64,000 nucleotides of DNA from Dryomyza anilis (taxonomy: Eukaryota; Arthropoda; Insecta; Diptera; Dryomyzidae). Under the pieces are notes generated by a model. The model saw only the letters and a program-made list of their open reading frames with translations. It was not told the DNA's origin and ran no database searches. Both the position numbers and the translations under genes were made by a program. The DNA is taken from positions 4,732,501-4,796,500 of the forward strand of contig OX638133.1 in the NCBI GenBank assembly GCA_951804985.1, in the 5' to 3' direction. Positions 12,400-24,735 of this stretch are shown here, piece by piece (position 1 is the stretch's first letter; every line of letters starts with the position of its first letter).

Positions 12400-13430
12400 T
12401 TGCGCAACATGCCACAACTTATTGCCCGATATATGCCTCAAAGCAAACAATATTTGACTTTATTGTTGCTATAATCAAAGCAGCAATTGTTACTGTTGGT
12501 GTGGCCAACGCTGATTGAACTGCGGTTGAAAGGTCAGTCGCGGGTTAAGCGCACGATATGAATTGTTTGGCAAAAAGCAGCTACGTACTCCAAAAAACAA
12601 CACACTGAATGCGTTGTTGGCAGCTAAATTTAGGCAAACAGAGCAACTTTTTGGATTTTTGGCAGCAATTGTTGCTGTTAATAATTGCTGTGTTGCAGTG
12701 CAACAATTATGCAAGTTTAATTGAACCGCAATTGATGAAACAACCCATAGAATGAACATTGGCTGCGCAATTAAATGAAAGCTTCAAAACAAGTTCGTTG
12801 CTGAAGTCTTTTGATTTTTTTTTCCTATAAGTCTTTATTTGCTATAAGCAGTAGCAACTGTTGTTGCTTACAACGCCAGCACTGCTGCTGCTGAACGCAT
12901 GCTGTCATTTGCATTAGTTGCCAACAGCAACATTGTTGTTATGGCTGACAGCCAAGAATGTCAGAAATGCCTTTGCACTTGTCTGATTCTGATTTTGTCG
13001 CTGCCCAGCTCAGTTCAGCGCAGATATTCAAAGTGACCGAGCGCTTAGTTTCTACAATCACCGCTAGATGTCAGCAGCAGTTAATGTTGTTGGTTATAAC
13101 AACAACATGAGGCAAGCATTGCATTGACGTTGACGGAAGCACACAAAAAAAATATGTTGACAATTTTTTCAGTAGCAACTTTATTAGTTGCTGCAATAAA
13201 TTATTGATTTTCAATCAATGTGCAACACTTTGGTGGGCAGCACTTGAAGCCTGCCGCACTTAATTGCTGCGACTGTCTGAGTTCTGAGCATATAAAACAT
13301 ATTTATAAAGCGTATTTCGTTGTTGTTGTCACTAATTAAAATGCAGCGACAACGATTTAAGACTTGATTTATTGCTGCTGCTGTTGGTGCAAATTGGAGC
13401 AATGCCATCATTTATCGCATTAGGCACGCA
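12400..13430. other. Single-copy-like island with TGTTGCTG/CAGCAAC words
   Basis: Mixed-composition DNA free of the transposon modules seen elsewhere in the window. Short frames at 12490-12759 and 13211-13411 (minus) have no recognisable domain. Probably host intronic or intergenic sequence. No promoter or splice structure is convincing. Confidence 0.4.
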
Positions 13431-14051
13431 TAGTAATGCGATTAAATCATCTGGTTAATTGAACAACTTTATAAAATCAATAACATAATAAAAATATTAT
13501 TTAAAATGCATAAGAAAATATTGAATAACAAAAAATTAGTCTTAAGAGGATAACATAATTGAAATAAAATCATTCTGTTTTGCTTTGTTTTCAAGTTTTT
13601 TTTTTTTGATTAACCGATTTTAATAATTCTAATATAAAAATGAGAGATAAAACTTGCAATAATATATTTCATCTATAATGGAAAATTCATTCTGTCAAAA
13701 TAATTATGATGTTTTCCTTTGAATTAGCTCCGACGCTACGATGTTCAGAAACGTATTTTATCGGCCAAAATTCTGTATATGCTATGTAGTAAATATTTTT
13801 GTTTGATTGAAAATCGATGAAATATGATTTAAAGATACTAACATAAAAAAACGACCGATTAGATTCAGCTATATAATAAGCCAAAGATGAACATTTTTTA
13901 TTTTTGGATTTTAATATATGGGTCATTTCACACCAAATCGACCAGCGGTTGGAACTCACCTTCTTCGATTTCAATGAAATTTGGGCAGATGATAAAGCTT
14001 ATTGAGATATGCATTGAACAATTTTTATTTATTTCTTCCAGAGATACAGTG

Positions 14052-14059
14052 CTTTAAAG
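14052..14059. repeat. Left 8-bp target-site duplication of hAT copy 1
   Basis: CTTTAAAG directly before the element, repeated at 16056-16063. The mirrored position in the other arm of the host fold-back element (about 16985-16992) has CTTTGAAG, confirming the pre-insertion sequence. Confidence 0.93.
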
Positions 14060-16055
14060 CAAGGATTGAAACCGTAACCGAAACCGAAACCGATATCCGT
14101 TTAAAACCGTTTCATTTTTAAAACCGAAACCGTAACCGAAACCGTTATATGAAAATCAGAAATAAACCGATATGCAAAACCGATATAAACGGTTTCGGTT
14201 TTATACCGGTTTAAAACGGTTTTTAAAAAAGTACCTATAAATAGAAACAGAAAAACTTATTTTATTTCATATAGAAGATCTTAAGTAAAATATCATTTAA
14301 TAAAATTTTGAGTTCCCATGGTAAAGAATATAAGCATCTTAAAAATAAGGTCTGTGAAGCACTTTTGTAGCAGTAAATAGCTTCAAAAGTGCTTCAAAAG
14401 TCGCTTCAATAAGATAAAATAGACAAAACACGTTAGTTCGTACATCGATTGTACAAATGCACTGTGCTGCACATTATTATTTTTCTTTTACATTTATACA
14501 TAGTTTTTTTGTTAATTGTAAAATCATGAAGTTTACTTAAGTTAAGTTCTATGTGCATTATTTCATTCAACTTATAAAACAAACAAAAATAATATATGAA
14601 TATTTTCACAGTGTACCTCATTTAGCTTATATATTGCTTTTTGTGTTTTTCTTTTTTACACAAATCCGCTGATTCGTTTGAAAGTGCAACAACAACAGAA
14701 ATGCAAATAAAGCAGCATCCAAGCTTTTGATAGAACTTTTTGGCGGGAAATTCTTTGTACCACAAAGAAAACTCGTTGTTGTTTCCAACTAGATAACTGA
14801 ACTAGATACATACATGAAGTGTGGTGTCATGTGACTGTCTGCTGTCATGCGTCTGTCCGTTGTCATGCGTCTGTGTGTTGCCATGCGATGATACCGGATA
14901 GCAACGTAGAGTTGTCGTTTGTGAAAGTGTGTATATACGAATCGTAATTCGTTATTGTTGTATTCTTATCTTTCTGTTAGTGTTCGCTTTGTAGCGTTTG
15001 CGTTTGAGTTTGTGTTCACAAAGAAAAATGTTACCCTGCAAGATATTATTCGTGTTCTCTTTACATACGGTAGGTGTAGCACACGGATTTTGTTTAATAT
15101 CTGACGAAAACAGAAATATGCCTATACGAAATATTCCTCATATTTATTATGAATGTATAATATACATTGAACATATTATGTTCATTTTATTATGGCCTTG
15201 ATATTTTGAATTGTCTTGTCAACATCACTTGATTTATACAATTATTTTTTATTAGTTAATTTATGTTAAAATATAATTCAATTTTTTTTTTGTTAGTAAA
15301 CTAATTAATTTTTTGTTGACGAAATTGAAAATATGGAAAATGTGTAACTTAAATACAATTAGTTTTCAAATTCTATTCGTTTTCATAACTAATATGCAGT
15401 TTAAGATATCTGTCTTCGATCTTTTATTTAAAATTTAAAAGTAAAATTTTGCAATATTCTTGCAAGCAAGAGCAAGAAAGGTATTGCAAGAACAAGATCA
15501 TATCTATGCAAGAGCAAGACTCAGCGTGTAAGAACAAGATTACCATTTCTTGCCTTGCTCTTGCAAATGATCATCCCTATTTTACATATATTTCAGTTCA
15601 CTGAACTGTTGAAATTTCATTTATTTGGCTTTTATGGATGGAAATTGTACAAAATTCTTCTTATTTGCAATTCAGATCATAACTCAGGTTATGTCCAAAT
15701 GTTGATTTTCATTGGTTTGTGATCACGAAATTTTAAAGTAAAATTTGTTCTTGGCGTAACCAATTAAATAAAAATTATAACAACGAAAATAACAACAAAC
15801 ATTGTTTAAATTACGTTTCCCACTTTACCCCAATATCATAATTTGAACATAATAACAATGTTAAAATATTTGAAAAATATGGAAAAAAGAAAATTTATAC
15901 AAAAACCGAAAACAAAACCGAAACCATAACATGGAACCGGTATACCGAAACCGTTTCGTTATAAAAACTTAAAACCGAAACCGTAACCGAAACCGAAACG
16001 CGGAAAAAACCGAAACCGAAATCGAAACCGTTATTCGTTTAGGTTTCAATCCTTG
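14060..16055 (+). mobile_element. Non-autonomous hAT element with ACCGAAACCG subterminal repeats, copy 1
   Basis: Terminal inverted repeats CAAGGATTGAAACC and GGTTTCAATCCTTG, with a perfect 8-bp duplication CTTTAAAG, fit the hAT superfamily. Both subterminal zones (about 14070-14220 and 15900-16045) carry many AACCGAAACCG / AACCGTAACCG words, the sort of reiterated short motif hAT transposases bind. The interior holds GCTTCAAAAGTGCTTCAAAA at about 14380, a TGTCATGCGTCTGTCCG tandem at about 14840, and a CTTGC-rich segment near 15465-15560. No transposase domain is seen in the short interior frames. Confidence 0.88.
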
Positions 16056-16063
16056 CTTTAAAG
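16056..16063. repeat. Right 8-bp target-site duplication of hAT copy 1
   Basis: CTTTAAAG, identical to 14052-14059. Confidence 0.93.
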
Positions 16064-17339
16064 TTACAAAAAATGTACCAAAAATCTTTTTTACATGGTT
16101 GTTTATATTTCAATATCTCTTAAAGTAGAAATGTTAGATACTTCGTTGATGGCTCGTTTTAAAGGTAATAGAACAGGCTTTGAGAAAAATTGAAATGTAC
16201 TCTAACATGTGGCCCGTGGTCATTATCCTTACATTTCAAAATTGATGTACTTAAAAAGGACCCTTTTAAAAATTCTGAAAAAATCGTGTTATTTGGGTGA
16301 TTTAAAATAAATGTTCATGCTAAAATTCAAGATGGTAATCTGATAGCATCATATTTTAAAAATTAATTTTCTAAATTTTTACAAATTTTTTGTATTGAAA
16401 AATAAAATATTTTTTTCAAAAGGAAAACTTGCAATAATTTTTTAATGTATTTGTAATTCTGATTTCGAAAATGGCGTCAGTTTCATCAAACTGTCCCTAG
16501 TTTTTGAGATATATACCATTTTTCGAAAAATGTAAAAAAATATAACCCAAAATCAATATCTCAAAACCTTGAGTGAATATGATAAAACTGGCACCATTTT
16601 AGAAATCAGAGTTAGAAATACATTCATGAATTATTGCAACTTTTACTGTCGAAAAAAACATTTTTTTTTTCAATTTTTAGAAAATTATTTTTGAAAATAT
16701 GATGCAATCAAAATACCATCTTGAAATCAAAATACCAACATGAACATTTGCATTAAATCAACCAAAATATGTGATTTTTTCAGAATTTTAAAAAGAGTCC
16801 TAATTAAGGACATCAACAACGACGGGCCACATGTTCAAGTTTAGAAGTAACATTTTAATTTTTCTAAAAGTTTGTTCTATTAGCTTTAAAACGAGTCATC
16901 AATGGAGTTTCTAGCATATCTACTTTAAGAGATATTGAAATATGAACAACCATACAAAAGTGATTTTAGGTCCATTTTTTGTAACTTTGAAGCACTGTAA
17001 CTCTGGAAGTAGAGGTCGAAAAAATAAAAAAAAAATGGTCAATGCATATCTCAATAAGCTTTATCAGCTGCCCAAATTTCATTGAAATCGAAAAGGTAAA
17101 ATCTCAAAATTTACTTTTTTTGGTCGATTTGGTGTGGAATGGCCCATATACATAAAACAAATTCTTTCAGGTAATACATTTTTAAATTATTTTTGCGTAA
17201 TATTATATTTTGCGTAATATTAGATTTTTGCATAATATTAAATACTCATGAAATATTTCGGAGTTTAAAATTACGAAACTCTGAAATATGTTATTAATTT
17301 TTAGTATGTACAGAGACTGTTATTTAAAAATCATTTTGT

Positions 17340-17360
17340 ACAAAAAAAAAAAAAAAAAAA
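17340..17360. repeat. Poly(A) tract
   Basis: A run of about 19 A immediately before the T-rich minisatellite. It could be the tail of a retroposed sequence, but no gene or LINE body is recognisable upstream. Confidence 0.6.
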
Positions 17361-17399
17361 TTAGATATTTTTCCTTACATCTTTATTTTTTTATTAAAA

Positions 17400-18425
17400 T
17401 TTTTCTTTTGTTTTTATTATGGATTTTGATTTCGTGTTTTTTTTCTATTATCTTATATTGCCAGTGATTTTCTTTTAATTTTTTGCTTTTGCTTATTCCT
17501 CTTATGTGTTTGGATTCTAGTTTGTTTATGCTTTTGCTTCTGTGTTTTTGTGTTGTCGCTTTTAGTTTTGTGTCTTTGCTTTTGGTTTTTTTTGTGATTT
17601 TTGATTTTTGTCTTAACTTTTTTTAGTTTTTTTCATTTTCTACTTTTATTTTTGCATTTGTATTTTTCTATGGTGTATTTCTTTTGATTTTTACTTTTGA
17701 CTTTGCGTTTGGATTTTTTCTTTTGTTTTATTTTGTATTAATTTTGTTTTTGCGTTTAATTTTTTTCTTTTTATTTAGTCTTTTTTTTTGAAATTTGGAT
17801 TTTTTTTCTTTATATGTTTTTAATTTTAATTAGTTTTGCTTTTGATTTTGTGTTTCTACTTTTGTTTTTACGTTTGACTTTGTGTTTTTGCATTTGTTTT
17901 ATTTTGATTTTTTTTCTTTACTATATTTCTACTTTGAATTTGATTTTGCTTTTACTTTTGTATTTCTGCTTTTGTTTTATTTTGATTTTGTTTTTTTTTT
18001 TTCATTATATTTTTACTTTTTATTTGATTTTGCTTTTTATTTTGATTTCTGCTTTTATTTTTATGTTTGAAGTTATGTTTTTGCTTTTACTATTCTTCTT
18101 TTATGCGTTTTTTTTTTTTGTTTTTGGTTTCGAATTGTGTTTTTTTAGTGTCGTTCTTTTGAGTTTGTGTTTTTGTTTTTACATTTTTTCCTTTGCCTTT
18201 TCGTTTTTTTGTTTTTTCTATTGTATTTCTATGTTGATTTTTGTTTTTATTTATAATTTTGCAATTGATTTTGAGTTATGTTCTTGTTTTTGTTTATACT
18301 TTGTTTACCTTTTTGTTTTCGATTTTTTATTGTTTTATAATCTTTTAATTTTTGTTTTGTGTTTTGCTTTTGATAATCTATATCTGTATGTCTACATCTA
18401 TCTATTCCTTTCAATATCTAATTTT
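17400..18425 (-). repeat. 1 kb T-rich GCTTTTGTTTTTGTG low-complexity minisatellite
   Basis: Almost purely TTTTG, CTTTT, GATTTTG and TTTTTAC words with a fuzzy 12-24 base period. Its reverse complement resembles the AAAAGCACAAAA tract of the Helitron-like element at 10575-10700. The long plus frame at 17814-18446 (210 codons, mostly Phe/Leu/Ile/Tyr) follows from this composition and is not a gene. Confidence 0.7.
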
Positions 18426-18429
18426 AATA

Positions 18430-19300
18430 ATAAGTATAGCAAATGAACGATGTTTCTTTATTATAACAAAATGGTAGAATAAATAAAATATTCCAAAAGT
18501 TTAACTTGGTCTGCCAAATGTGTGAAAAGCACGCTAGTAATAATACAAAATGAACAACAGACATTAACGACATCAACAAAAAAAATGCAAATTGCTTGAA
18601 CAACATTTTAAGCACAGAAATAAGGAATTTGTTAACAAAAAGTATTGCAAAAAAATATATGCTAAAAAAAGGTAATCATCAGCGACATAAACTACTGACT
18701 GAAATAACAGTAACGATATTTTTGTTTTATTTGTATGCAAAATCAATACTATAAAGTAGCAACTAAAATATAAAAAAATACAAACTAAAAGACATAGCAA
18801 CAACAAAAACTTGCATACTGAGTTCATAAAATTCCACAAACACACATAGATAAATACAAAAAAAAACAATAGCAAAAAAAGAAAAAGCTTTACTAAAACT
18901 TGCACCGTTTTCTTGGCTTAAAGCGCTACAAAAACGGCACACAAATCAAAGAAATACTAGAAGCAACAAAAACCAATCATAAGAGCAACATTGCTGGCCT
19001 GAAAGTGAGAGTTAAAGAAACAGCACAAAAGTAACAGCATAAAACAATTAAAAGAGCGCATTGCTAAAAAGCACAGCAAATATTCAAAGTGTATTTAAGA
19101 GAGCTTTTCTTGCAATGGTCAAAAGCTTTCTGGATTTTAACGCAAAGAGCACACTATTTAGATAGTAGAGAAAGAAGAAGAAGAGCGACTTGTCTTTTGT
19201 TGAAGAGCGAAACTTGGCAAAAGCTCTGAATCGCTCTTAGCTTGGTTTAACTTGTCTTTGCCATGGTTGTGTTGCGTTAATTAAACGCACGCAGCTATAT
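18430..19300. other. AT-rich DNA without recognised features
   Basis: CA/A-rich plus strand with words such as CAACAACAAAAAC and GCACACAAATC. No ORF, TIR or tandem repeat stands out. Possibly host single-copy sequence. Confidence 0.4.
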
Positions 19301-19634
19301 AACGTACCATTTTTTTTGTTTGGCTTTTAAAATTTTATTCGATTTGCATTTGAATTTTTAATTTGCGGTCACAGCGAACAGGTGCTTTTGTGATTTGCTG
19401 TGTGCTTTTTGAATGCATACTTTGAGGCTTATTCGAAAAATGAACAAAAGCGTGAATTATTTATTTTTAAAAATTGTAGTCTACATAATATAAATCATTT
19501 TTAGTTTAAATATTTTAAACTGAAGCGGAAAAACCCAAAAAAAATTTACATTTTTTTATTCAAACCAGATGTTGTAATCAGCAAACAATTTTTTAATTGG
19601 CAAAGCACCAGCCTAGATTTTATTTTTTAAACTA

Positions 19635-20514
19635 CACAGAACAAAAATATTTCAATATGATGATTTAATATATAAATAAGAATATAAAATGTCATTAAAA
19701 AAAACGAAAAAATTGTTTCGAAAAAAAAAAAATTAAAAAAAAAAAAAAAAAAAAAAAACGGAAAAATTTCATTTAAAAAAAGTCGAATTCTTCAATATGA
19801 TGATTTTATTCATAAATAATAAATAAAAACTTGTCATTAAAAAAATTCTAACGAAAAAAAAAATTTCGAACAAAAACAAACGTTTTCAAAAAAAAAAAAA
19901 TATTTAAAAAAAAAAACATAAATAAAATTGTCCGAAAAAATTAAAAAATATATATATATTTTTCAAAGAAAAAAAATGTTGCCCGAAAAAAAATCTTAAA
20001 AAAAAACTATTGAAAAATATGTTTTCAATAAAAAAATATATTATTTTTTAATAAACATTTTTCGATTGTTTTTTTTTTATATTTTTTATTAATATAACTT
20101 TTTATTAATAAAAGTTGTAATTATAAATAAATATTTTACAAAACATTTTAATTCATTTATCCATTTCCATCAATCATATAAGAAATAATAACAAGAACTA
20201 CTTGAGTACTGCGATGTATATCAAAAAATGAACGAAAAATAAATATTTTGATTGAAATTTGGTTTGATGAACCGCATTCTTCAATAAGATGTACATATAT
20301 GTTGTATTTGTTCATTATTGTATTTGTTCATTAATATGATGAAACGTATTCTTCACATACACTTCATCATATTGAAGAACACTTTTTCGTTCATTCATTA
20401 AATACATAATGAATTTTTTTTGTAGTTATCAATATTATGAATTTTTCTTCAATACAATGAATCATGGTTTGATGAACGAAATTCATCAATATGAAGAAGA
20501 TTGTGCTTTCTGTG
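19635..20514 (+). mobile_element. TA-flanked MITE type A, copy 2
   Basis: Left end TA|CACAGAACAAAAAT, right end GTGCTTTCTGTG|TA. Internal order and modules (TTCAATATGATGATTTAATA, an A-rich centre, GAACTACTTGAG, GTTTGATGAACGAAATTCAT) follow copy 1 at 7119-7940 in the same orientation. It contains A-runs up to 27 bases near 19730. No transposase. Confidence 0.78.
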
Positions 20515-20681
20515 TATACATACACTCAAAATAAAATATCTCATTTAGTACAATAAACCGTTTTTTTTATATTGATTCAAAATTATTCTAATAAATTAAT
20601 TTAATAATTTCTATATTATTGAATATAGCGGTATACAATAATAATCATCTAAATATGTAACATATAAAAAAATAAACACGA

Positions 20682-20689
20682 GTAGAAAC
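20682..20689. repeat. Left 8-bp target-site duplication of hAT copy 2
   Basis: GTAGAAAC, repeated exactly at 22790-22797. Confidence 0.93.
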
Positions 20690-22789
20690 CAAGGATTGAA
20701 ACCGTAACCGAAACCGAAACCGATATCCGTTTAAAACCGTTTCATTTTTAAAACCGAAACCGTAACCGAAACCGTTATACGAAAATCAGAAATAAACCGA
20801 TATCCAAAACCGAAATAAACGGTTTCGGTTTTATACCGGTTTAAAAAGGTTTTTAAAAAAGTATAAAAAGAAACAGAAAAAAATATTTTATTTTATATAG
20901 AAGATCTTACATACAAGGCATGTTTTAATGTCATTTAATATAATTAGGAGTTACCGAAATAAATATTTCTTGTTGTACAAACTGTAGGTCCCACCACTTT
21001 GAGTACAAATATAACACGCACAGCTCAAAATGGTGAGAGAGCTCGGCCGAAGTTCTGTACAGGACTGTAGCGCCAAACTATTATTATTATGTTGTACAAA
21101 AAGATTCACGTTTCTTTTTTGAGAGACAATATTTCCAAAACAACGGCAAGTTTTTATCATTTTAATGTATTTATTATGTTTTTAAGGTAATAATGAAATT
21201 CAAAAGAATTCATGATATTACTAAATATTGAACAACAAGTAACAATGGAAAGCGTGAAAAATATTTATGAAGATGTGTGTTTTTTTTTTTTCAAGGGTAA
21301 TGATTATAAGCATCTTAAAAATAAGGTCTATGAAGCACTTTTGAAGCGGTAAATAGCTTCAAAAGTGCTTCAAAAGTCGCTTCAAAAAGAGTTCTATGTG
21401 CATTAATTCATTTAACTTATAAAACCAAAAAAAAAATATATGAACATTTTCACAGTGTACCACATTTAGCTGATATTGCTTTTTGTGTTTTTGTTTTCAC
21501 AAATCTGCTTTTGATAGAATTTTTGGCGGGACTTTTTTTACCACAAAGAAAACTCGTTGTTGTTGCCAACTAGATAGCTGTACTAGATACATACATGTAG
21601 TGTGGTGCCATGCGACTGTCTGTTGTCATGCGTTTGTCCGTTGTCATGCGTCTGTTGCCATGTGATGATACAGGATAGCAACGAAGAATTGTAGTTGTGA
21701 AAGTGTGTGTATGCGCATCGTAATTCGTTATTGAAAACAGAAATATGCCTACACGAATGTATATGTTCATTTTATTATGGCCTTGAGATTTTAAATTGTC
21801 TTTGAATTGTTTAAAATTATAAACATCTTAGTAACTACTTAAGAAAATACGAAAAATTAAGTGCAAATACTCCTAGTCAAAAATTATTATGTGACAATAG
21901 ACACAGGTATAGTTGCTGGGCGTCAACTTCGTACATTTTAAGTATACATTTTGCAGATATTGCAGTTCACTGAATTGTGGAAATTTACTTTCTTTGGATG
22001 GGTATTGTACAAAATTCTTCTTATTCTTATAAAGTTCAAGAATATTTACCGATGCATTCTTGTTGATCTAGTTTAAGGTTCGCTTCTCGGCTCTCTTCTG
22101 CAATTCAGATCATATCTGAGGTGAAGTCAAAATGTTGCTTTTTATTGGTTTGTGGTCACGATTGAAGTTTTTTTTTATTGGCGAAATCAATTAAATAATT
22201 CATATAACACAATAGTTGCACTGACATTACGTTTGTTGCTTAAATTACGTTTCCCACTTTATCCCAGAAAATGATTCTTACTTTACCCCAATATCACAAT
22301 TTGAACATAACTTAGCATCATATAAACAATGTTAGATTATTTCCAAACCAGTTTTTATTTCAAAAGATATACAATATTCGATCATTTTAAACACAACCAG
22401 CACTCTTAAACATTTTTTTTCACTTGGTTCGATATGCAGAAAATATATATTAATTTTATTATAACTATGGATGAAAAAGTTGATGCCATATTGCAGAAGT
22501 CCTTGACAATTGTTTTTATTTTTTAAATGCAAAAACATGGTCAAAAATTGCAATTGCCGACATTAATTACCCCATGTTCAACTTTATCCCAGGTTTTTTG
22601 TTGAAGGCATTGGAAATTATGAAATATTTAATACAAAAACCGAAATCAAAACCGAAACCGTAACATGGAACCGGTATACCGAAACCGTTTCGTTGTAAAA
22701 ACTTTAAACCGAAACCGTAACCGAAACCGAAACGCGAAAAAAACCGAAACCGAAATCGAAACCGTTATTCGTTTAGGTTTCAATCCTTG
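20690..22789 (+). mobile_element. Non-autonomous hAT element with ACCGAAACCG subterminal repeats, copy 2
   Basis: Same termini (CAAGGATTGAAACC ... GGTTTCAATCCTTG) and subterminal AACCGAAACCG clusters as copy 1, with its own perfect duplication GTAGAAAC. The two copies align over the ends and much of the interior (the CTTCAAAAGTGCTTC block at 21360, the ATGCGTCTGTCCG block near 21630, the CCCACTTTA...CCCCAATATCA block near 22250-22300) but differ by indels, so neither is a recent duplicate of the other. No transposase ORF is visible. Confidence 0.9.
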
Positions 22790-22797
22790 GTAGAAAC
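22790..22797. repeat. Right 8-bp target-site duplication of hAT copy 2
   Basis: GTAGAAAC, identical to 20682-20689. Confidence 0.93.
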
Positions 22798-22919
22798 ACG
22801 TTTTCTTTGTGCATCATTCTGAGAGTTAACTCAAAATTTTCGCATATATTTTTTGTAAAATCCACATTAATTAACTCATCCATTGTTAAGGACTCTATGT
22901 ATTGATTGTAAATTCATTA

Positions 22920-23270
22920 CCCAGCAGGAAATGGCCTCATTGACGACAATGTCATCAATGATGAGTCGAGGGCATTATAAAATTTGTCATTGATGAATAT
23001 GTTTACAACAATTTCATAAATGACATTGCAATAAAGACGTCATGTCTAAAATGGAGTATGTTCTAATGGAAACATAATATGTACTACATCCAAACAAAAT
23101 AAATATTTGAACCGAAACATAAATATGTTCAAATAACAAATTACGATTTTGAACGACCTGAATATAAATATGTTTCCAGTGAAACATATCAGTTGTTTCA
23201 GTACAAAAAGTAGTATATTTGCATAGAAACATATTTAAATATTTTTGGAAAATAAAATAAAAAAAAAATG
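22920..23270. repeat. GAAACATA/TATGTTTC-rich inverted motif region
   Basis: Repeated GAAACATA...ATATGTT words in both orientations (for example near 23070, 23115, 23175 and 23230) and GTCATCAATGATGAG-type short palindromes near 22950. It looks like remnants of a small TIR element, but clear ends were not found. Confidence 0.3.
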
Positions 23271-23654
23271 TTGTTTTTTTATTTATTTTTATTAAAAATC
23301 TTTAAACATGCACAGTGGAAAATTATAATAATAGAATTCATATACACATTTTTAAATGCATAAATAAATAATTGGTTTAAAACTATATATTTGGTACAGT
23401 TACAGTTGGTCTCAGTACAACACGGGATTCACGGAGGCTTTTGTAAAAAAACATGCCAAATTCTGCTTGAAAATCTAAACACTGATTTTTATTTGTGGTT
23501 TTTTCACATTAGTTTCAGAAATTATATACTGCACCATATTATACTTTGTTACTATTTGTACTTTTTGTAACACAATTTATATATTTATTTAATTAACAAA
23601 TAACAAAATTATTACCGACGCGAACACGTTTTCTCAACTAACAACAAAAGACAC

Positions 23655-23945
23655 ATACGCAAAAATGCCGATCAACGAGTGTCAACTTTATATACAAGAA
23701 TTCCTTTTTTGTTTGTTTCCAAACATCAGTATGTTTAAAATGACCTTACACATGCTTCAAACGACGACAAAAGAGACGTAGCTAGAAAATTCTACTCAAC
23801 GAGTGCCATGTTCGTATACAAGAAGATTGTTGCAAGAATACACTTATTTAAATCCAATTTCCTTTTTGTTTGTTTTTAAACATCAATATGTTCAAACGAT
23901 GGCAAAAGATGGCGTACGTAGAAAATGCTGCACAACGTTGCCAAC
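23655..23945 (+). repeat. Two-copy direct repeat of about 128 bp
   Basis: The segment starting CAACGAGTGTCAACTTTATA near 23670 is repeated from about 23798 as CAACGAGTGCCATGTTCGTA. Both continue into TTCCTTTTTTGTTTGTTT, an AAACATCAATATGTT-like word, and ACGACGACAAAAGA / GATGGCAAAAGA. This is a diverged tandem duplication. The 93-codon frame over the second copy is unsupported. Confidence 0.6.
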
Positions 23946-24077
23946 TTCGTCAGTCGATTTTAACCAAACAAATTGCCAAGAAACAGTTTATTCAAATGCA
24001 ATTAAAATTTTATGTTGGTATTGTAACATATTTATGGTAAATTTGACAGATTCTGCAGGTCAATATAATAATGTTTA

Positions 24078-24210
24078 CACGTGAACAAAAATAAATTCAA
24101 TTTCGATTATAATTTAATTACACTTCATTCCTAATACATGTATGGTAATTTCGTATTACTTTTTAATTACATAATTACAATTATATTCAAACAAATCTTT
24201 TCTATCCGTG
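24078..24210. mobile_element. Possible short TA-flanked MITE
   Basis: Left TA|CACGTGAACAAAAATAAATT, right AAATCTTTTCTATCCGTG|TA, with partly inverted AT-rich arms. Terminal identity is weak (CACG plus scattered matches), so this is tentative. Confidence 0.3.
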
Positions 24211-24234
24211 TATCAATAAATAATAATAGGTATT

Positions 24235-24401
24235 TCTAATGTATTTAAAATATTACAATATAAAATTTATGGTACAACAACTTATTAATAGTTTGAATAT
24301 TATTGAACTAATGGTATACATCCCATTGACCAATTTTAATAGTATAAATACTTATTTTCTATTGAAATACCATTAATTTACCATGTTTTTTTGTTTGGGT
24401 G
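24235..24401 (-). mobile_element. MITE type D (long subtype) terminal fragment
   Basis: In reverse complement it starts CACCCAAACAAAAAAACATG and continues through ATGGTAAATTAATGG, GGTCAATGGGATG and GTTGTACCATAAATTTTATA. This matches the left 150 bases of the element at 27894-28656. The other end is not recognisable. Confidence 0.6.
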
Positions 24402-24735
24402 AAGGTCTACTTCTACTAAAAAATAAATACATGGGGATTTACATAATTATTAAAATTCAATTAAAAATATTTAAAAGTGCGTTAATGTCAAAGTAATTTC
24501 GTCCACCACTACAAATTTAAAACCGACTTCTAATAAATATATATCAATATAAAAACACGTAGATTTTTTTTATCGTGATACTAAAAATGCTTTATAAAAA
24601 TAATTGGAATACATATATTTCAAAATATTTTCTTTTAATAATTTCACAAATATATTCGATATATCTAAATACATTTGTGAAATATAGATATATTTTATAT
24701 AAATATTTCATATCGTAATCATTATTTATTTATTA

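Larger units (their letters stand above)
13920..17145. mobile_element. Palindromic fold-back element, split by a hAT insertion
   Basis: The left end GGGTCATTTCACACCAAATC and the right end (GATTTGGTGTGGAATGGCCC) are inverted copies, flanked by ATAT on both sides (13916-13919 and 17146-17149). The inverted homology continues through almost the whole element: for example, words around 16080-16240 recur in reverse complement around 16800-16975, and the symmetry centre is near 16524. Removing the hAT at 14060-16055 and one target copy leaves about 1.2 kb made almost entirely of two arms. No ORF survives. The superfamily is not assigned; a 4-bp ATAT duplication is possible. Confidence 0.8.

Noticed and set aside
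14820..14900. TGTCATGCGTCTGTCCG repeats considered as a separate tandem array
   Set aside because: They occur at the same relative position in both hAT copies, so they are part of that element.
17814..18446. 210-codon plus frame rich in Phe/Leu/Ile/Tyr, resembling a membrane protein
   Set aside because: It lies wholly inside a T-rich minisatellite. The amino-acid content follows directly from TTTTG/CTTTT words, and several frames are open at once.
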